Assembly (NCBI GenBank): GCA_020746105.1
Contig: CM036633.1
Location: forward strand, 10,586,501 to 10,650,500
Reading direction: 5' to 3'
From: Trogon surrucura
Taxonomy: Eukaryota > Chordata > Aves > Trogoniformes > Trogonidae
DNA: 64,000 bases
This document shows, in pieces, positions 1 through 12,299 of this stretch (position 1 is its first letter; the number at the start of each line of letters is the position of its first letter). The notes under the pieces were generated by a model. The model had not been told where the DNA came from, made no database searches, and saw nothing but the letters and a program-made list of their open reading frames with translations. Position numbers and translations under genes: made by a program.

Positions 1-582
1 CCCCATGGATGAGAGTCGCCTTCTTCATCCCTGTCAGTACAGATGTGCCACGGCACAAACCATGCACAGGGACTGGGAGCACCTCATGCTGCTTCAGCCC
101 GAATTCAGATAGAAAAGCACATTTCAGCTCCATTTGTCATAAAGGACAGTTTCCTGTCACAAGTGTGAGTGATGAGGAGGGACACTTCTCGGCAGCAGTG
201 GCTTGCGGCAGAGCTTCAGGCCAAAAGCAAAGCAGGGCAGGGCCCTGCAGCTTCCCAACTGGCTCCTGTCCTGCCTGGAGCCCAGGTCTCACATCTCATC
301 CAGGGGGAACATCCCAGACAGATGGGGACGGGCTGGACAGGCACTGCCTGGCTCACAGCTTGCTGCCCCATGTCACGCATGCCGGGCTTGGTGGGACGCA
401 AACGCCGTGGCGTGATGGCAGAAACCACCAAGGAAACCTCAGCAGGGATCAGCGCCGCGCCAGGCGGCCGCCCCACGCCCCTCTCGCCGGGCAGGTGCCG
501 AGGGGGGCAGCTGCAAGGCAGAGGACGCGCCACACCGCAGGTTTATTTTGATGCCCCCCCCCTTCCCCCTGCTAATAAGTTT

Positions 583-695
583 TGTCACTATTTTTAGTGC
601 ATTTGATTAGGATAATAAGCAGCAGCTGATTGACAGCTCTTTAAGACTTTGAATGGTTTGTAATTCGTACCTCACTAATATTCACTGGCAATAAT
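583..695. promoter_or_regulatory. AT-rich candidate enhancer with PBX/MEIS decamer
   Basis: An island of AT-rich sequence sits inside GC-rich DNA. It contains TGATTGACAG at 627-636, a perfect match to the PBX-MEIS/PREP consensus, overlapped by an E-box CAGCTG at 623-628. TAAT/ATTA cores lie on both sides. Motif content and composition are seen directly; enhancer function is inference. Confidence 0.35.
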
Positions 696-2939
696 TGCAC
701 AGCGGGATGGGAGGTGGGGGAAGCTGCAGTCTCAACTCCAGGCTGCAGCACATACAAATAAGGCTGCGGCGCGTACGCACGTGGTGCCCGTGTCGCTGCC
801 GTCCGCTCACACTGGGCCGCTTGGGCTCCCAGGCACACGCTGCGAGGCCGTGGATGTGTTTAGATAAAACGGGACCAAAAAAGCCACAGGGGAAACCCAA
901 GCATGGCTCAGCCCGGGATCAGCCTCACACCAGGGTGGAGAGGAGTAAGACGCTCCGAAGAGGAAAGGACAGGTCCCTGCATGGCTGCCAGGAGGACAGA
1001 TGCACTTGCATCCCTCAGGCTCCCAGGTCTGGGTATGTGGTGGCTGAAAGTGGCTGTCCCAGCACAGTCCAGCGCTGCTGCCCCTTCTGTGGATGGGTCT
1101 GTGATCCCAGCCAGCACTGCCCCCCTCCAGGGCTGCCGTCCCCATGTGCTGCTGGGTTCTGCATTTGGGGTCTTCTCGGCTCCCCATTCCAACACCCCCC
1201 ACCCAGGTAGCAGCTGCAGGGGAGGGTGCCAGGGCTGAGCCCAGCTGCACACCCTGCCCGGGGCAGAGGCCCCGGCAAGAGGCTCCCCTCACCCTCCCCT
1301 CCCCAAAAGCAATTAAAAATGAAGCACACTCAGCTGCACAACTCAGCTCGGATTATATCACGGCACGCGAGACAGCGGCGTCCCCGTCCTCCCCCGCCGG
1401 CAATGGAAATGCTGCCTGCCCTGCCCAACATCTCCCTCCACCCCAAAAAAATATAATTAACTGGCAAGTGGGGTTGCAGGAAAACGCTCGATCCTCTGCC
1501 CTACCTCCCCACAGCAGAGATGCTCTTGGAAAGACAACAGCGAGGGGAACTGCTGCTCTAGGGTCCCGCTCCCGCTGTTTTCCGCTGCACCCGGATTGCT
1601 CAAGGATACAATGGCCGTGGTAGCTGGGCTGGCGGTGGAGGGGGAAGCGATCTTATCTTCTTTTCAAAGACACTAACAAAAGACACTGATTGGGAGCAGA
1701 CAAAACACAGCAGTACAGCTTCTGCGAGGCAGAAACCTTGGAAAATGCCACGACAGGCTGGGGCCCTACACCAGACACCCAGCCTTGGGCAAGGAGATGT
1801 CTCTGAGATGTCTCAAGGCTCCGTCCTTGGGGCTGTTGAGGAGCCGGTGGGTGCTGATGGCAGGCGGCTCAGGCTGGGTGCTGGGGGGAGAGGTGGGCGA
1901 GGGGCAGGGGGGCACCAGTGCCCACCCGCTGCCGCAGGGAGCTGAGCCACCTCCCCGGCTTGCACAGCCCCGGCGAGATTAATAACGGCAACTGTCTCAG
2001 GCCAGACTGAAAAATGAAGCGTGTACGACGGCAGGCGAGACAAAGCAGCCTCGCGGCACCCAGCCCAGGGCAGCCGGCAAAGGGGATGGGAAGGAGCAGA
2101 GAGCAGCTGTCCTGAACCAAAGGGTGCTTTACAGCATGAAGAGGTGGCAGTGGTGCCCCTCGACCCTGACAGCGGGGTCACCGCCACAGAGCCATGGGGA
2201 GACGGTGGCCACTGCACCAGGGGCCACGAATTGCTGCTTGGCCGGTGCTGCTGTAACCACGGCGAGGGGGTACCCGAAGAGCCAGTGCCCCGTCCTCCTC
2301 CCTGAATCAGGGCTGGGGACCAGCGAATGGTGCTTCTTGGTGCTTCGGGGAAAGCCTTGCTGCCCCAGCCCAGCCCCCAGCCCCTCCTGCCACCCAAACA
2401 CACCAGGTCACCGTGTACCCCATGAAAAAGCGATTCTCATCCCATGTCCCATTCCATCGGGCTTTGGTCGGTACAAGGTGGAAACACAGAGGCACAACTC
2501 TGCCAGGCTGGGACCAGCCCCGCTGCAGCAAGTCTCAAAAAGGGGGAGCTGCTCCCTCCACCCAGAAAACCAGGGTTTGATGCTGCAGAACCTCTGCCTG
2601 CTTGGCTGATGCCACGAAGGTACACTTGGGTTGTGCCTCCAGCCCTTCACCTCCGCAAGGACACGCGTGTCTCGCATTGATGCCTGAAACAGGAGGAGAC
2701 ATGCAGAGGCGCTCACTTCATCTCTCGGCTCCAATCTGGGGTCCAGGGAAGCCCCGGGCAGGTGCTCCCGATGCCCATCCCAGCTTTGCCTAGTGACCGC
2801 CTGTTGAAGGCTCCTGAGTGAGAGGATCTCAGCCCTCCCCTGGCTCCCCCTTGCTGATGGAAAACTCTCCCAGATAGAAGGAATTGCAGGTGGAGGAGAA
2901 GGGAGGGCAGCACAGTTGCTGTGTGGGGGCCCAGCTACA

Positions 2940-3090
2940 CGCTCCCCACATATTTAAGTCCCGGCCCCTCCCATCTGACCCTGTCAACTCCGTTAAATTT
3001 AAAACCATCTTAATTAAAGCTCCACAGCCCAAGCTAACAGGGGTCAGTAGGTCATAAAAGGGGAAAGGATAATTAAATCAACGAGCCAAA
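2940..3090. promoter_or_regulatory. AT-rich island with homeodomain-type cores
   Basis: A short AT-rich block within GC-rich DNA carries several TTAATTAA-like and ATAATTAAAT elements, i.e. homeodomain-type cores, plus a CATAAAAGG stretch. No open frame or repeat signature explains it. It could be a conserved regulatory element of SRC; without alignment this is only a composition-based suggestion. Confidence 0.2.
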
Positions 3091-6000
3091 TTCACCCGCC
3101 TCAAGCACGGGGGAGAGTCATGGTCAGGAGTGACGCAAAATGCCTCCAAAAAGACGTGTCAAAGCAGGGAGTTTAAAAGACCCTGCGACAGGCAGGTTTT
3201 GGCTTGCTGGGGTGCTGGGCAGTGGCTCTGCCAGCGGCTGCCCCCAGCCTCAGGCAGTGTCCCCTGCTGCCCCACTGCCCCCTCGAAACTGGGCAAGGGC
3301 AGGGGGAACCCCCAGCACCATCTTGCCTAAAGCTGGTGAGAAAGTCGCAAGCAGCAGCTGACCAGAGCGAGCAGGACGTGCGCCAAGTCGTGGTCGCCGG
3401 TGCCGACTGCTCAGTCTTAAGCCTTTTTCTGCTCCAAAGGACAGGAAGAGGGGAAGGTGGGCATTGCCAGGCCGTGTCACACCCCCATCACCGCACTGCA
3501 GCACCTGGGTACCCAGGCTGAGCCACCGCGACACTCGCCTGCAACCCCGCACGCCGGGTCCCTTGAAGCTGGCGAAGCTCAGGATGCTCTAAGCGTGCTC
3601 CAAGGCAGTGGGATTTTAACATCCATCACTGAGCGGCACGGAGGGCTCTGGAGGGAGCTGGCAGCTGCCCTCCGTGACCGGCACTTAATGGAGCAAAGCT
3701 TGCGGGAGGCTCCCGGCACACCCCTCCCTGGCATCACGCCCAGAGCCGCGCTCTGTGATGGGTGCTTGACCCTTGCAAAGGGCTGTCCTGGGGAGCTGCT
3801 GCTTCTGCAAAAAGGGAGCGTGGGCAGCCAGCAACGCCCCATCACCCCTTTCCAGCCACCACGCAGCAAAAAAGCCATCCCAAAAATCAGGACCCCCACT
3901 GCTCCCCTGTGCCCTGGTCCAAAGAAGAGCCCCCCTGGGTTGAGGGCACTGCTAGGAAGTATTTGGGGTCAGGGAGGAAATGAAAGTCAACTGAAGGAGC
4001 CCTCATTGTTCCCTGTTACGCACAAACGAGAGCTACAGGACAAGCAGAGAACAAACATCCAGGTCCTGCAAACCCAGCCTGAGCCTGCTGCTGGCACACA
4101 CAGACCAAAGGGGAGCCCCAGCGGAGAGGAGAGTACCCCACTTCCCAGGCAGCATGCATCCCCTGTACAAGGGCATCCTGGCAATTAGAGACGGGAAAAA
4201 AAAAGCTTTCTCCCCACAAGGGTGGTCCAGCACAGGAGAGGTGGTGGGAGCTCCTGCAGGAGATGCTCACAGCCGGCCAGGCGCCAGGCAGCCTGATCAG
4301 GTGGGAGCAGGGCTGCCTTCCACTGCCTCTCAGCCCGACTCAGCCTGTGCTTCCAGCATTACCACAGGACACCAGCCAAAGCCAGGAATTGCCCAAGCAG
4401 CTCCAGTAAACTCCTTCCAAAGGCACACAAAGCCTTTGGCCTGCGTTAACCCCAAGCTGGCTTCTCCCAGACAGGTGATGAAGGCAACACTCTCCTCCTG
4501 CCAAGCCCAGGAGAAGGCAACAGAAAGGAAATGCTTCCAAGGGCGGGAGTGCCTGTGGGGCTGGGAAGCACCAATATCGAGCTGGGCCAGCACAAGGAGC
4601 TGGAGCTTCCGGCCACCAAGACTGCCTGGGATTGATGCTTCCCCAAAACACCCCTGCAGCTCAGCACTGGGGTGGCTCAGTGTCCCCCCAGATGTACATT
4701 TTCAACACTGCCACCAGGTCTGCTGGTGCCCACATGCTTCCACCACCCACCACCCAACTCCCCAGCTTCCCACAGCCCCATCACATCAACGCTGTTCCCA
4801 TCCTTCCCTGGACAAAGCACTGGAATGAGGGATCAGCCCCGCTGGACGGGGTGGCGGGGACATGGGGACACGAGCGGGCCTCTCAATGAAGAGGGAAGAT
4901 TTCTGTTCCCCGTTTCTGCAGCGTGGCCAGCCTCGAGCTTTGGGAAATGGAGTTGGCTTCTGCTTTCTGGAAGGGGGACATCTGCTCCGGGTGCTCTCCG
5001 GGGACAGCCACGGTGCAGCACCCAGCCCACCCCACACCTGGCTCCCAGGGACGGGACAGGTGGCAGCGAGAGGCCGATGTGACTCATGGGTGGCTCAGAT
5101 CCGGCCCCGGCTCGAGGGCTGCCGCACCCAGCAGCGCCCGACAGCACTGCAGAAATTTCACCCCGGGGCGAGGACGACGGCGCAGGCAGGCGGCAAATCT
5201 CAGGGGCAGGGGGAGGAAGGGGCAAAGGAACACGCAGGAGGCAGAAAAGCTCCGGATCCGAGCAAGTTACAACCACCCCTGGCCACGCTGGCGTCACTGC
5301 TAAAACATTTCCACTTTCAGAGAAACCAGCCCATCCAGTCCAGCGAGGAGAGGAGCTCCCCTGGGGCTCCGCCGGCCCTCGGGGCCGGAGCTGCAGCCCC
5401 ATCCGTCCTGCAACAGCGTCCTGCAAGACCCCCATGGCAGGAAACCTCCCACAACCCTCCTGACACGGAACAGGAACCGAAACACTCCCTGGTAAAAAAA
5501 AAAAAAGGGAAAATGCAGGGTATTTGCACCCTTGACACAAATGCCGTGGGGCTGGGCACAGCCCTGCTCCTGGGAAGCCATGGGGATTTGGCAGAACTTT
5601 GCAATGGAAAGGCACAAAGGAGAAGCCAAGCAGACACCAAGGGTCTTCCGACTCCCATTTCCAACACTTCCTACTTTGCAGACCCCTGAATAGTTTCAAA
5701 CAAACAAGCAGAATCCCGCACGGCAAATTTACGCTGATTATTGGCTTATTTTCCTGGGTTACTCTGGGACTCCGGAGCACCTGCCCAACACAAGCCATGG
5801 GGCCACGGGCCCTAACGCACACATGCTACAGGTCAAGGTTGGGTCATCAGGATCAGCCTCCAGCAAAGCACGCTCAAATCCTGCTTTCACCTCCACGGGC
5901 ATGGATGGCACCAGGAGCAGCTCCCGCAGCAGCAGGCACAGCCTGGGACCATGGCTCAGACTCTACACCGAGCCATTGACCAGGGAACCTGGACTTTGTG

Positions 6001-9000
6001 GGTGGTAAAGCCCGAAGAGATGCTGGTCCCCACAGCCACTCCCACCCACACCACCAAAACAAAGCAACTCGCTCAGGATACATCAGAGGAAACAACCAGG
6101 GAGGGTCTGGAGGGGCAAACGGGGAAGATCAGCCAGCCCCAGACAGCACTTCCAAAGCTGCGTCAGATTCCCCGGCCACTCCTGTGCGGAGTGGGATGCT
6201 CAGCTCCACCAGAGCTGCCAGGAGAGGAGCCGGCTGGGAGGTGCAGCCCCAGACGGTGCTCGCTATAAACAGCCCAAGTAGCTGAAAAACAAAGAAAAAC
6301 GCTGAGCTGGTGTCTTTTATCCCTGCTGCTCCAAGAGAGGAGAGTCGGGCTCTAAACACCTCTGGGCCCTGCGCTGCTCACAGCAGCGGAGACGGGCTGT
6401 GGATGAGGTGGAAGGGACCAGCCCTGAGCTGGTGGTGTGGGACCAGCTGCGTGTTGCCCTTGCACCTCCCCATGGCACCTCCCCAGCCCTTGCTATTGCT
6501 GCTCTTCCTACCCGAAATAACCACCCCAAGAGCTGGAGCTGCTGCTCTCCCCACCCTCAGGCAGAGCCCATGAGGATGCAATGAAGGGACAAAGGGATGA
6601 AGGGCATCTCCTCCGCTTTCCATCACCTGTGGCTCACAGTGGCTTCAGCACAACCTGCCCAGACTGTGGCACGAGAGCTATTCTCATCCCCAAAGCGCCA
6701 AGAGGGGCTCAGACTGGCGTTTGTACAGAGGCACTTCCGAACTCAGCTGTCCGTGATGCTGGAGCATGAAACTCATCCTGGTTGCAGCGGCTTTTGCAGC
6801 TACAGATGCACCCTCCCTCATCCCTCACACCCTCCCTGCCCGGCGCAGCAGGATGCTCACCAGCAGCTCCCCCTCAGCCGTGCTGAGGCTTCCCCACCGT
6901 GGCACCCCAAAACCACCAAGCTATGAATGCTGGGTTCAGCCCGGGAGGTCAGAACCCAGCCTCCTCTGGGGAGGAATCTCTCAAAAGCACCACACAAGAG
7001 GTTGCAGCTGAGGAAGGTGATGGCACTTCATGGAGATGAACTGCATTCGCCCTGCCTAAGGAAGAGCTTTGCCCGTGGTGCAGGCCTGGCGTAGGGCAGT
7101 GCAGCTGGGGCTGGTGAAGAAGGGGCAGGAGGAGGGGATATTGAGGCACACACTTGGTGTAAAACCTCACCAACCTCCAACAGCAACTCCCGAGGTACGT
7201 AATGCTCCTTACCAGGTGAGGAAGCAAGGTGGAGCAGTGAAACCCAGACACAGTGCTGCACCCCAAATTCCTGCTAAAGAAAGGGTGCCCCGCAACAAGA
7301 TGCTTTTAGGACCTATTTAGCACCGATGTGACCGCATCACACTGTCCCCAAACCAGGGCACAGCGTGGGAAGGGGGACGTGGCTCAGGACAGCTTGGACT
7401 ACTTAACCTTACCCATGGCGGAGGGGACAATGTGGGAGCAACCATTTACCCAGGTTTTTGGTAACCAAGATTGCCAAACACAGTGGGGAAGCAGCCACGC
7501 CAGGTGGAAGCTATTTTGGCAGCAGGCAGCCAGGTTTTCCTCTGTCCACCCAGCCCTAACGCAGCGGGCTGGGTGCCAGCCGAAACCTCACGGTTATGGG
7601 AGGGAGACCACAGCAGGTCAAGCATCGGACAGGGCTGGGAAACCCAGGGCCGGCCCCAAGACCTGCAGCGCGGGGAAGGAAGCGCAGCAGAGCCCGAGTC
7701 ACGAGTGTCCCTGCGTCACGTGTGGGCAGAGGCACCGACCCAGCAAAGCCCACTCACCCTTCGCCGCATCTCCACGGAGACCACCTGGAGCCAAGGGGCT
7801 CGGGCAGATTTCTTTAAGGTCTCAATTAAAATCAGCCCTGTCAAAACCTCCTCGCTCCGCAGTGAGGGCAGCCGGGAGATCCATAGCCCGCAGGGAAGTC
7901 AGAGCAAGATGCAGATTTGCAGGTCCTGGTTCCTGGCCCAGGTTCAAACCACATTTGTTCCTGAAATCTGTTTCAGGGCTTTATTTTTTTCAAACCATGC
8001 GTGTGCAGAGGCATGTGCAAAGCAGCACCGGTTCCCGCTGCAGCCAGCGCTGAGGTCATCTGTGCCAACACGGGGCCAAGTCGGGGCCCTGGATGTGCCC
8101 AAGCATGCTCCACCAACTATTTATATGATTTTTTTTTCCCCCTCCTAAGCACATGATATACTGGGCTATCTCACAGCTTGCTGCTCACTTAAAAGACGAA
8201 GGACCAAAGCATTACTATTTTTCCGAGACCCGCTTTAAAATAGCCCCTTGACGCGTTGCACGTTTTTTTTGCAGACAGGCGAAAACTTCAGCCTGACATG
8301 ATGTCTCCGGGGGAGTTAAAAAAGTGTAGTTTGGACTGAGAATTGCAACAATACGTGCTCCTGTCCCAGGAACAGCCTTGCAAGGATGGTTATTTCCACC
8401 CAGAGGTCTGAGCTGCTCTCCGGGCATCGGATTAAAGGGACGTCTCCTGCGTGAAGCAGCGTGGGGACACTGTTCGCGGCTCTGGGGTGAGATGCTGCGG
8501 AAGTGAGCTCAGATGGGAAATTGTTCCCAGAGATAAAGGAATAAGTTGGAAACTGAACTGCAAAATAGACAGCACAGGAAACAATAGTGCTTCAGATAGG
8601 CTTTCACATTTCCCCCAGTGATGGATGCCAGGAGCCAGCACTTTGTCCCAGTGATGCTCGCGGGTTTTCTTCCCCGCCTTAGACACACAGACTGTTTGCT
8701 CGCTCCTGCCTTTTCTTTTTGAAGATGTTACAGGCATCTGCTGGTCTTTAAAATGAGAAGTTACGGACCAAGTCCTTCAGGTCTCATGAGATAAGAGTTT
8801 CAGCTCTGTGAGGACTTCAAAGGCCGGGCGTGATCCTGGCACCAGGAGCAGGGAGAGGCAGGCAGGATTTTGGTGGCATGGGAGCCCCACGGTCCATCCC
8901 CTCCTCGCCTCAGGGAGCCCAGCAGAACAACGTAGCTTCCTGGGAGCTGCCCACACTGCTAAAGGCCATCCCCTCCTCGAGACCGCTGATGTCCCCTCTG

Positions 9001-11562
9001 TGCCACCCAGGCAGCAAAACAGCCTCTTATCTCTGCAGCAGAGCCTCTGTGTAGGTCAGTCACCACAAAATTTCTTCGTCTCATCCCCTGGCCAGGGTCT
9101 GGGATGGCCCTTTCTGCCTCCCTGTGATACTTCCATCATTTTCCATCACTCTGGCACAAAGTCATTAAAGGGCAGAGCTATCGTTAGGGCATCTCCATCA
9201 CACAGGGAGCACTGCAAGGCCACTAACGATCGAGACAGGGAACATCGGACTTCCCTTTGCTGCTGCACCAGCCCATAAATAATCCCACCTCCAAAAAAAA
9301 CACCTAAAAAATTGTCGGGTTGCATTTTGGCAAAGCCACTGAGGCAAGGTGTCTGGAGGAGCCTCTGCCCTGCTGCTCCCAGGTCAAAGCTTGGAACCAG
9401 GAACCGACCCTCGATCTTTCAAGCAAAGGTGCCCTTCTCTGACAAACCACCATTAACTGGCTAATGATTACAGAGACGCGGCTCCCCGGGGAGCCAGCAC
9501 ACGAGCCTTGTCTCAGAGATATCGAACGGCCACGGTTTCGCGACAGGCCAGATCCTGAGCCAGCACAGAGCCGTGCGGAACAGCTGGCTGAGCACAGGGC
9601 AGCCTGGGATCAGCCTCTCTGCAAAGATGTCACAAGCAGCTCCTCAGTGGAAATAACAAAAAGGGCGTCGCTTTAAAGTGCAAGATTGGTGATGTCCCCC
9701 TGCACCTCCCTCACACCTCCCTGGAGAGCCCCCTGTCCTTGTCTGACCAACCCATGCTGCACCAAGGGGCCCGGGCAGGTGTTGAGCCGCTGGGTGCTGA
9801 GGGAGGTCTTCAAGCCCGGAGGGAACAAACGGCTTCCCACTATTACCAGCTGGACCTTGGGAGGCTTTGTCATGGTTTGGTTCTCCCACCCGCTGGCAGC
9901 GGGTATCCCCTCGGCTGAGAGGGAAGCGGCAAAGCTTTCCAGCTCCCTGCCGCTGTACACCTCCTTCTCGGGGGAGCACCAGCGGGCAGGAGGAAGAAAA
10001 ATGAAGTCTTTTGTTGCCACCTTGCCACAGCTCAGTTTGCGTGCAGCACTGCTGGGTACGTGCTGTCCTGGCCCTGTCCCAGCTATGAAGGCAGCTTCAT
10101 CCCCAGGCAGGAGCTCGCCCAGGAACATCCTGGCCTCTGTCTCCTCCACTGCCCTCAGCTCCTAATGCCACAGGGGAGTGGGACCTCTTGCAGGGCTGCA
10201 CTGAGGAGCCACATCATGTCCCTTCCTTTGCATTGCTCCTGGGGAGACAGTGGCGCAGGCAGGGTAGCACAACCCACTCCCTGCGACCTGCCACCTTTTC
10301 TGCTGCTCAGAAGCATTGGGACCACGACCAGGACCAGGACCACAGTCACCTCCTGCTCCCAGGTTCAGGGGCCTGAGTCCTGACCCACCACAGGAAGGGC
10401 TGGGGAAGGTGACTGTGCTGTGCAGGGCCAGCAGAACGCGAGGACATGCGGCAGGTCCCCACTCATTTCCAGCAGGTCTCTCCTGCACAGGAGGCTGTGC
10501 AGCTCCCCAAGATGATGCTTGGCAGTAGACAGGACCATGCCAGGGTCAGTGCCAGGGGACACTCTCCTGCTCCAGCCCCCGTCCTCAGCACACACAGCCC
10601 TGGGTGGTGGGTTAATTCCTCGCCCACTGCCCCCCGTGCCTGTCCCAAATGGCACCAGGACAGAGCACAGCCTGCCCAAGCTCCTGCTCAGCTCCCCCAG
10701 ACAGCGAGCAGGGGTAAAAGTCTAACCCGACCTCAGTGTGGTTCAGGGTAAAACCCCCGATGCTCTTTGATGGCACCAGGGGCAGTGACAGGGACGGTGG
10801 GGACACAACAGTGCCACCGCTCAAAGCCACGCATGGGGGTTGGATCGCCCGGGCTGTGATGGGGGAACTTCCCGGTTGGATAAAGCCTTTAATCAGGCAA
10901 CCCGGGGCTCTGCAGCCCCCTAGGGAGGCTGGAGCCAGCCAGCCCTGGCTAGGGGCACAGCGAGGAGCCTGGAGGGACACAGGTCTCCAGGCCCACCGAG
11001 GCTGGACACGAGCCCCGGAATTACCGGTGAGCAAACACGACAAGAGAAGCCGATCAGGAGACATCAAAGCAGGGGGGCGATGAATATTTCATGTACTGGC
11101 CTACATACAGCCTGGCTCTCCCCGCCCTGCACTCCCGGGGGTCCCCCACAGCCCCTGATCACAACAAAGCGGAGTCGCAAGCAGGCGGTGTCGCCCCGCC
11201 GGACCCCCGACACCCCGGCTGGGCCCGTATCTGCCCCGCTAGACAGTGCCACCCTCCAGCCAGACCCACCGCCGACCCACCACACATGTGCACCCGCGGC
11301 CGGACCTACAGCCGCCCCACCGAAACCCGCAGCCGGACGGCGAGCATCCCTGCCGGGACGCATCAGCAGCTCGCCAGGCTGCGCGCATCCCCCGCTGCCG
11401 GACCCGCAGCCGCCCCACCGCAGCTTGCGACTCTCCGGCTTCGACCCAGAGCCTCCTTTTGCGGAACTGCCAACATCCCGGACCCGCGACCGGCTCACCC
11501 GACCGCGGGCATCCCCCGCCGGACCCCACGGGCGGACCCCGGGCGTGCCCCCGCCGGACCCC

Positions 11563-11625
11563 ATAGCGGGGCATCCCCCCGCCAGCCCCGCCGCCGCCGC
11601 CCCCCGCCGCCGCCGCCGCCCGCTC
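11563..11625. repeat. CCG/CGG trinucleotide-rich run
   Basis: Interrupted (CCG)n with C-runs lies immediately 3', in minus-strand sense, of the putative donor at 11627. If that donor is used, the first intron would begin with (CGG)n, able to form G-quadruplexes in the nascent RNA. Confidence 0.8.
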
Positions 11626-11864
11626 ACCTCTCCCGCGGGTCCGCGCAGCGGGGCCGGCCCCGGCGTTCGCCTCCAGCGCTCGGCCCCGGCTTTGTCTCCG
11701 CGCCGGGGCGCGGCCGCCGCCCCCCCGCCGCCCCCCGCCGCCGCGCTGGGTGCCCGCACCGGGCCGAGCCGAGCCAGTTGCTCAGGGCTGCGCCGGCGGC
11801 AGCGGCAGCAGCATCGCGCAGCGCCGCGGATCCGGCGCTCCCGCCCCCGCTCACCCCTTCTCCT

Positions 11865-11898
11865 GGGCGGGGGGGTGGGGGGAACCCACGGGGAGGGA
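11865..11898 (+). other. G-run cluster, potential G-quadruplex
   Basis: Runs of 3 to 7 G (GGGCGGGGGGGTGGGGGG, then GGGG and GGG after short loops) satisfy the usual G3+ N1-7 pattern with allowance for one longer loop. The cluster lies in the CpG island just upstream of the A24 run. Confidence 0.5.
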
Positions 11899-11899
11899 T

Positions 11900-11923
11900 A
11901 AAAAAAAAAAAAAAAAAAAAAAA
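11900..11923 (+). repeat. A24 homopolymer in CpG island
   Basis: Twenty-four consecutive A residues on the plus strand inside otherwise GC-rich promoter sequence. No retroposed body is visible on its 5' side, so it does not look like a SINE or processed-transcript tail. Confidence 0.95.
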
Positions 11924-11976
11924 GAGGAATATGGCAGCAAACCGGAAACGGCGGATGGGGGGAAAAAAAGCAGCAG

Positions 11977-12005
11977 CCCCTCCCCTCCGTGTTTTTTTTC
12001 CTTCT

Positions 12006-12037
<32 letters not shown>
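11977..12037 (+). repeat. 61-nt polypyrimidine tract ending in T30
   Basis: All bases are pyrimidine except G at 11989 and 11991. The tract runs from CCCCTCCCCTCC through T8 and CTTCTTC to T30 at 12008-12037. Such homopurine-homopyrimidine tracts can adopt triplex structures. The human SRC1A promoter is known to depend on polypyrimidine tracts; equivalence here is inference. Confidence 0.9.
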
Positions 12038-12040
<3 letters not shown>

Positions 12041-12299
12041 GGAGAAGGCTCCGGGCAGCCGGGCTCCGCGGGGCGCGCAGCCGGCGAGGGGCCGCCCCCG
12101 CCGCGGGTTCTGCCGGCCCGCCCCGGCCCGCGGGGAGCGGGAGGAGGCGCCGGGGACACGCGTGGGAGCGGCGGCCTCGGCCCCCCTCGGCGCGTCTGCG
12201 TCTGTGTGAGGGGCTGGGAGCGGCGGGGGAGGCTCAGGGCTTCCCGCTGGCCGGTTTACCTGGGAGCCAGAGCCGGTAACAGAGAGGTGATTCTCCGTT

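Larger units (their letters stand above)
1..11100. other. GC-rich noncoding region, probably SRC intron 1
   Basis: No exon is supported here. Open frames up to 329 codons occur on both strands, but they are proline-, glycine- and serine-rich, lack recognisable domains and are what GC-rich DNA gives by chance. The SRC amino terminus (MGSSKSKPKD in chicken) was looked for and not seen. Synteny with human RPN2-GHRH-MANBAL-SRC puts SRC to the left on the minus strand, so this is most simply the intron between the CpG-island first exon at about 11.6 kb and coding exons outside the window. That assignment is inference. AT-rich islands at about 583-695, 2940-3090 and 5690-5760 stand out from the GC-rich background. 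Confidence 0.45.
11130..12250 (-). promoter_or_regulatory. SRC: CpG island, likely SRC promoter and noncoding first exon
   Basis: A dense CpG island of about 1.1 kb has many GC-box-like CCGCCC/GGGCGG elements, CCG runs and no repeat signature. The best minus-strand splice donor is GGAGAG|GTGAGCG, with the exon ending at 11628. Other donor-like sites lie near 11850 (GTGAGC) and 12257 (CAG|GTAAAC). Human SRC has CpG-rich promoters with noncoding 5' exons far upstream of coding exon 2, and synteny predicts SRC to the left on this strand. The CpG island is seen directly; its assignment to SRC and the exon end are inference. A promoter of an unrecognised noncoding RNA would look the same. Confidence 0.55.

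Noticed and set aside
3457-4188. 243-codon plus-strand frame
   Set aside because: Same composition artefact as its neighbours; no recognisable motif or splice-consistent extension.
4833-5822. 329-codon minus-strand frame
   Set aside because: No domain or family resemblance, low-complexity composition, and overlapping frames of similar length on the other strand.
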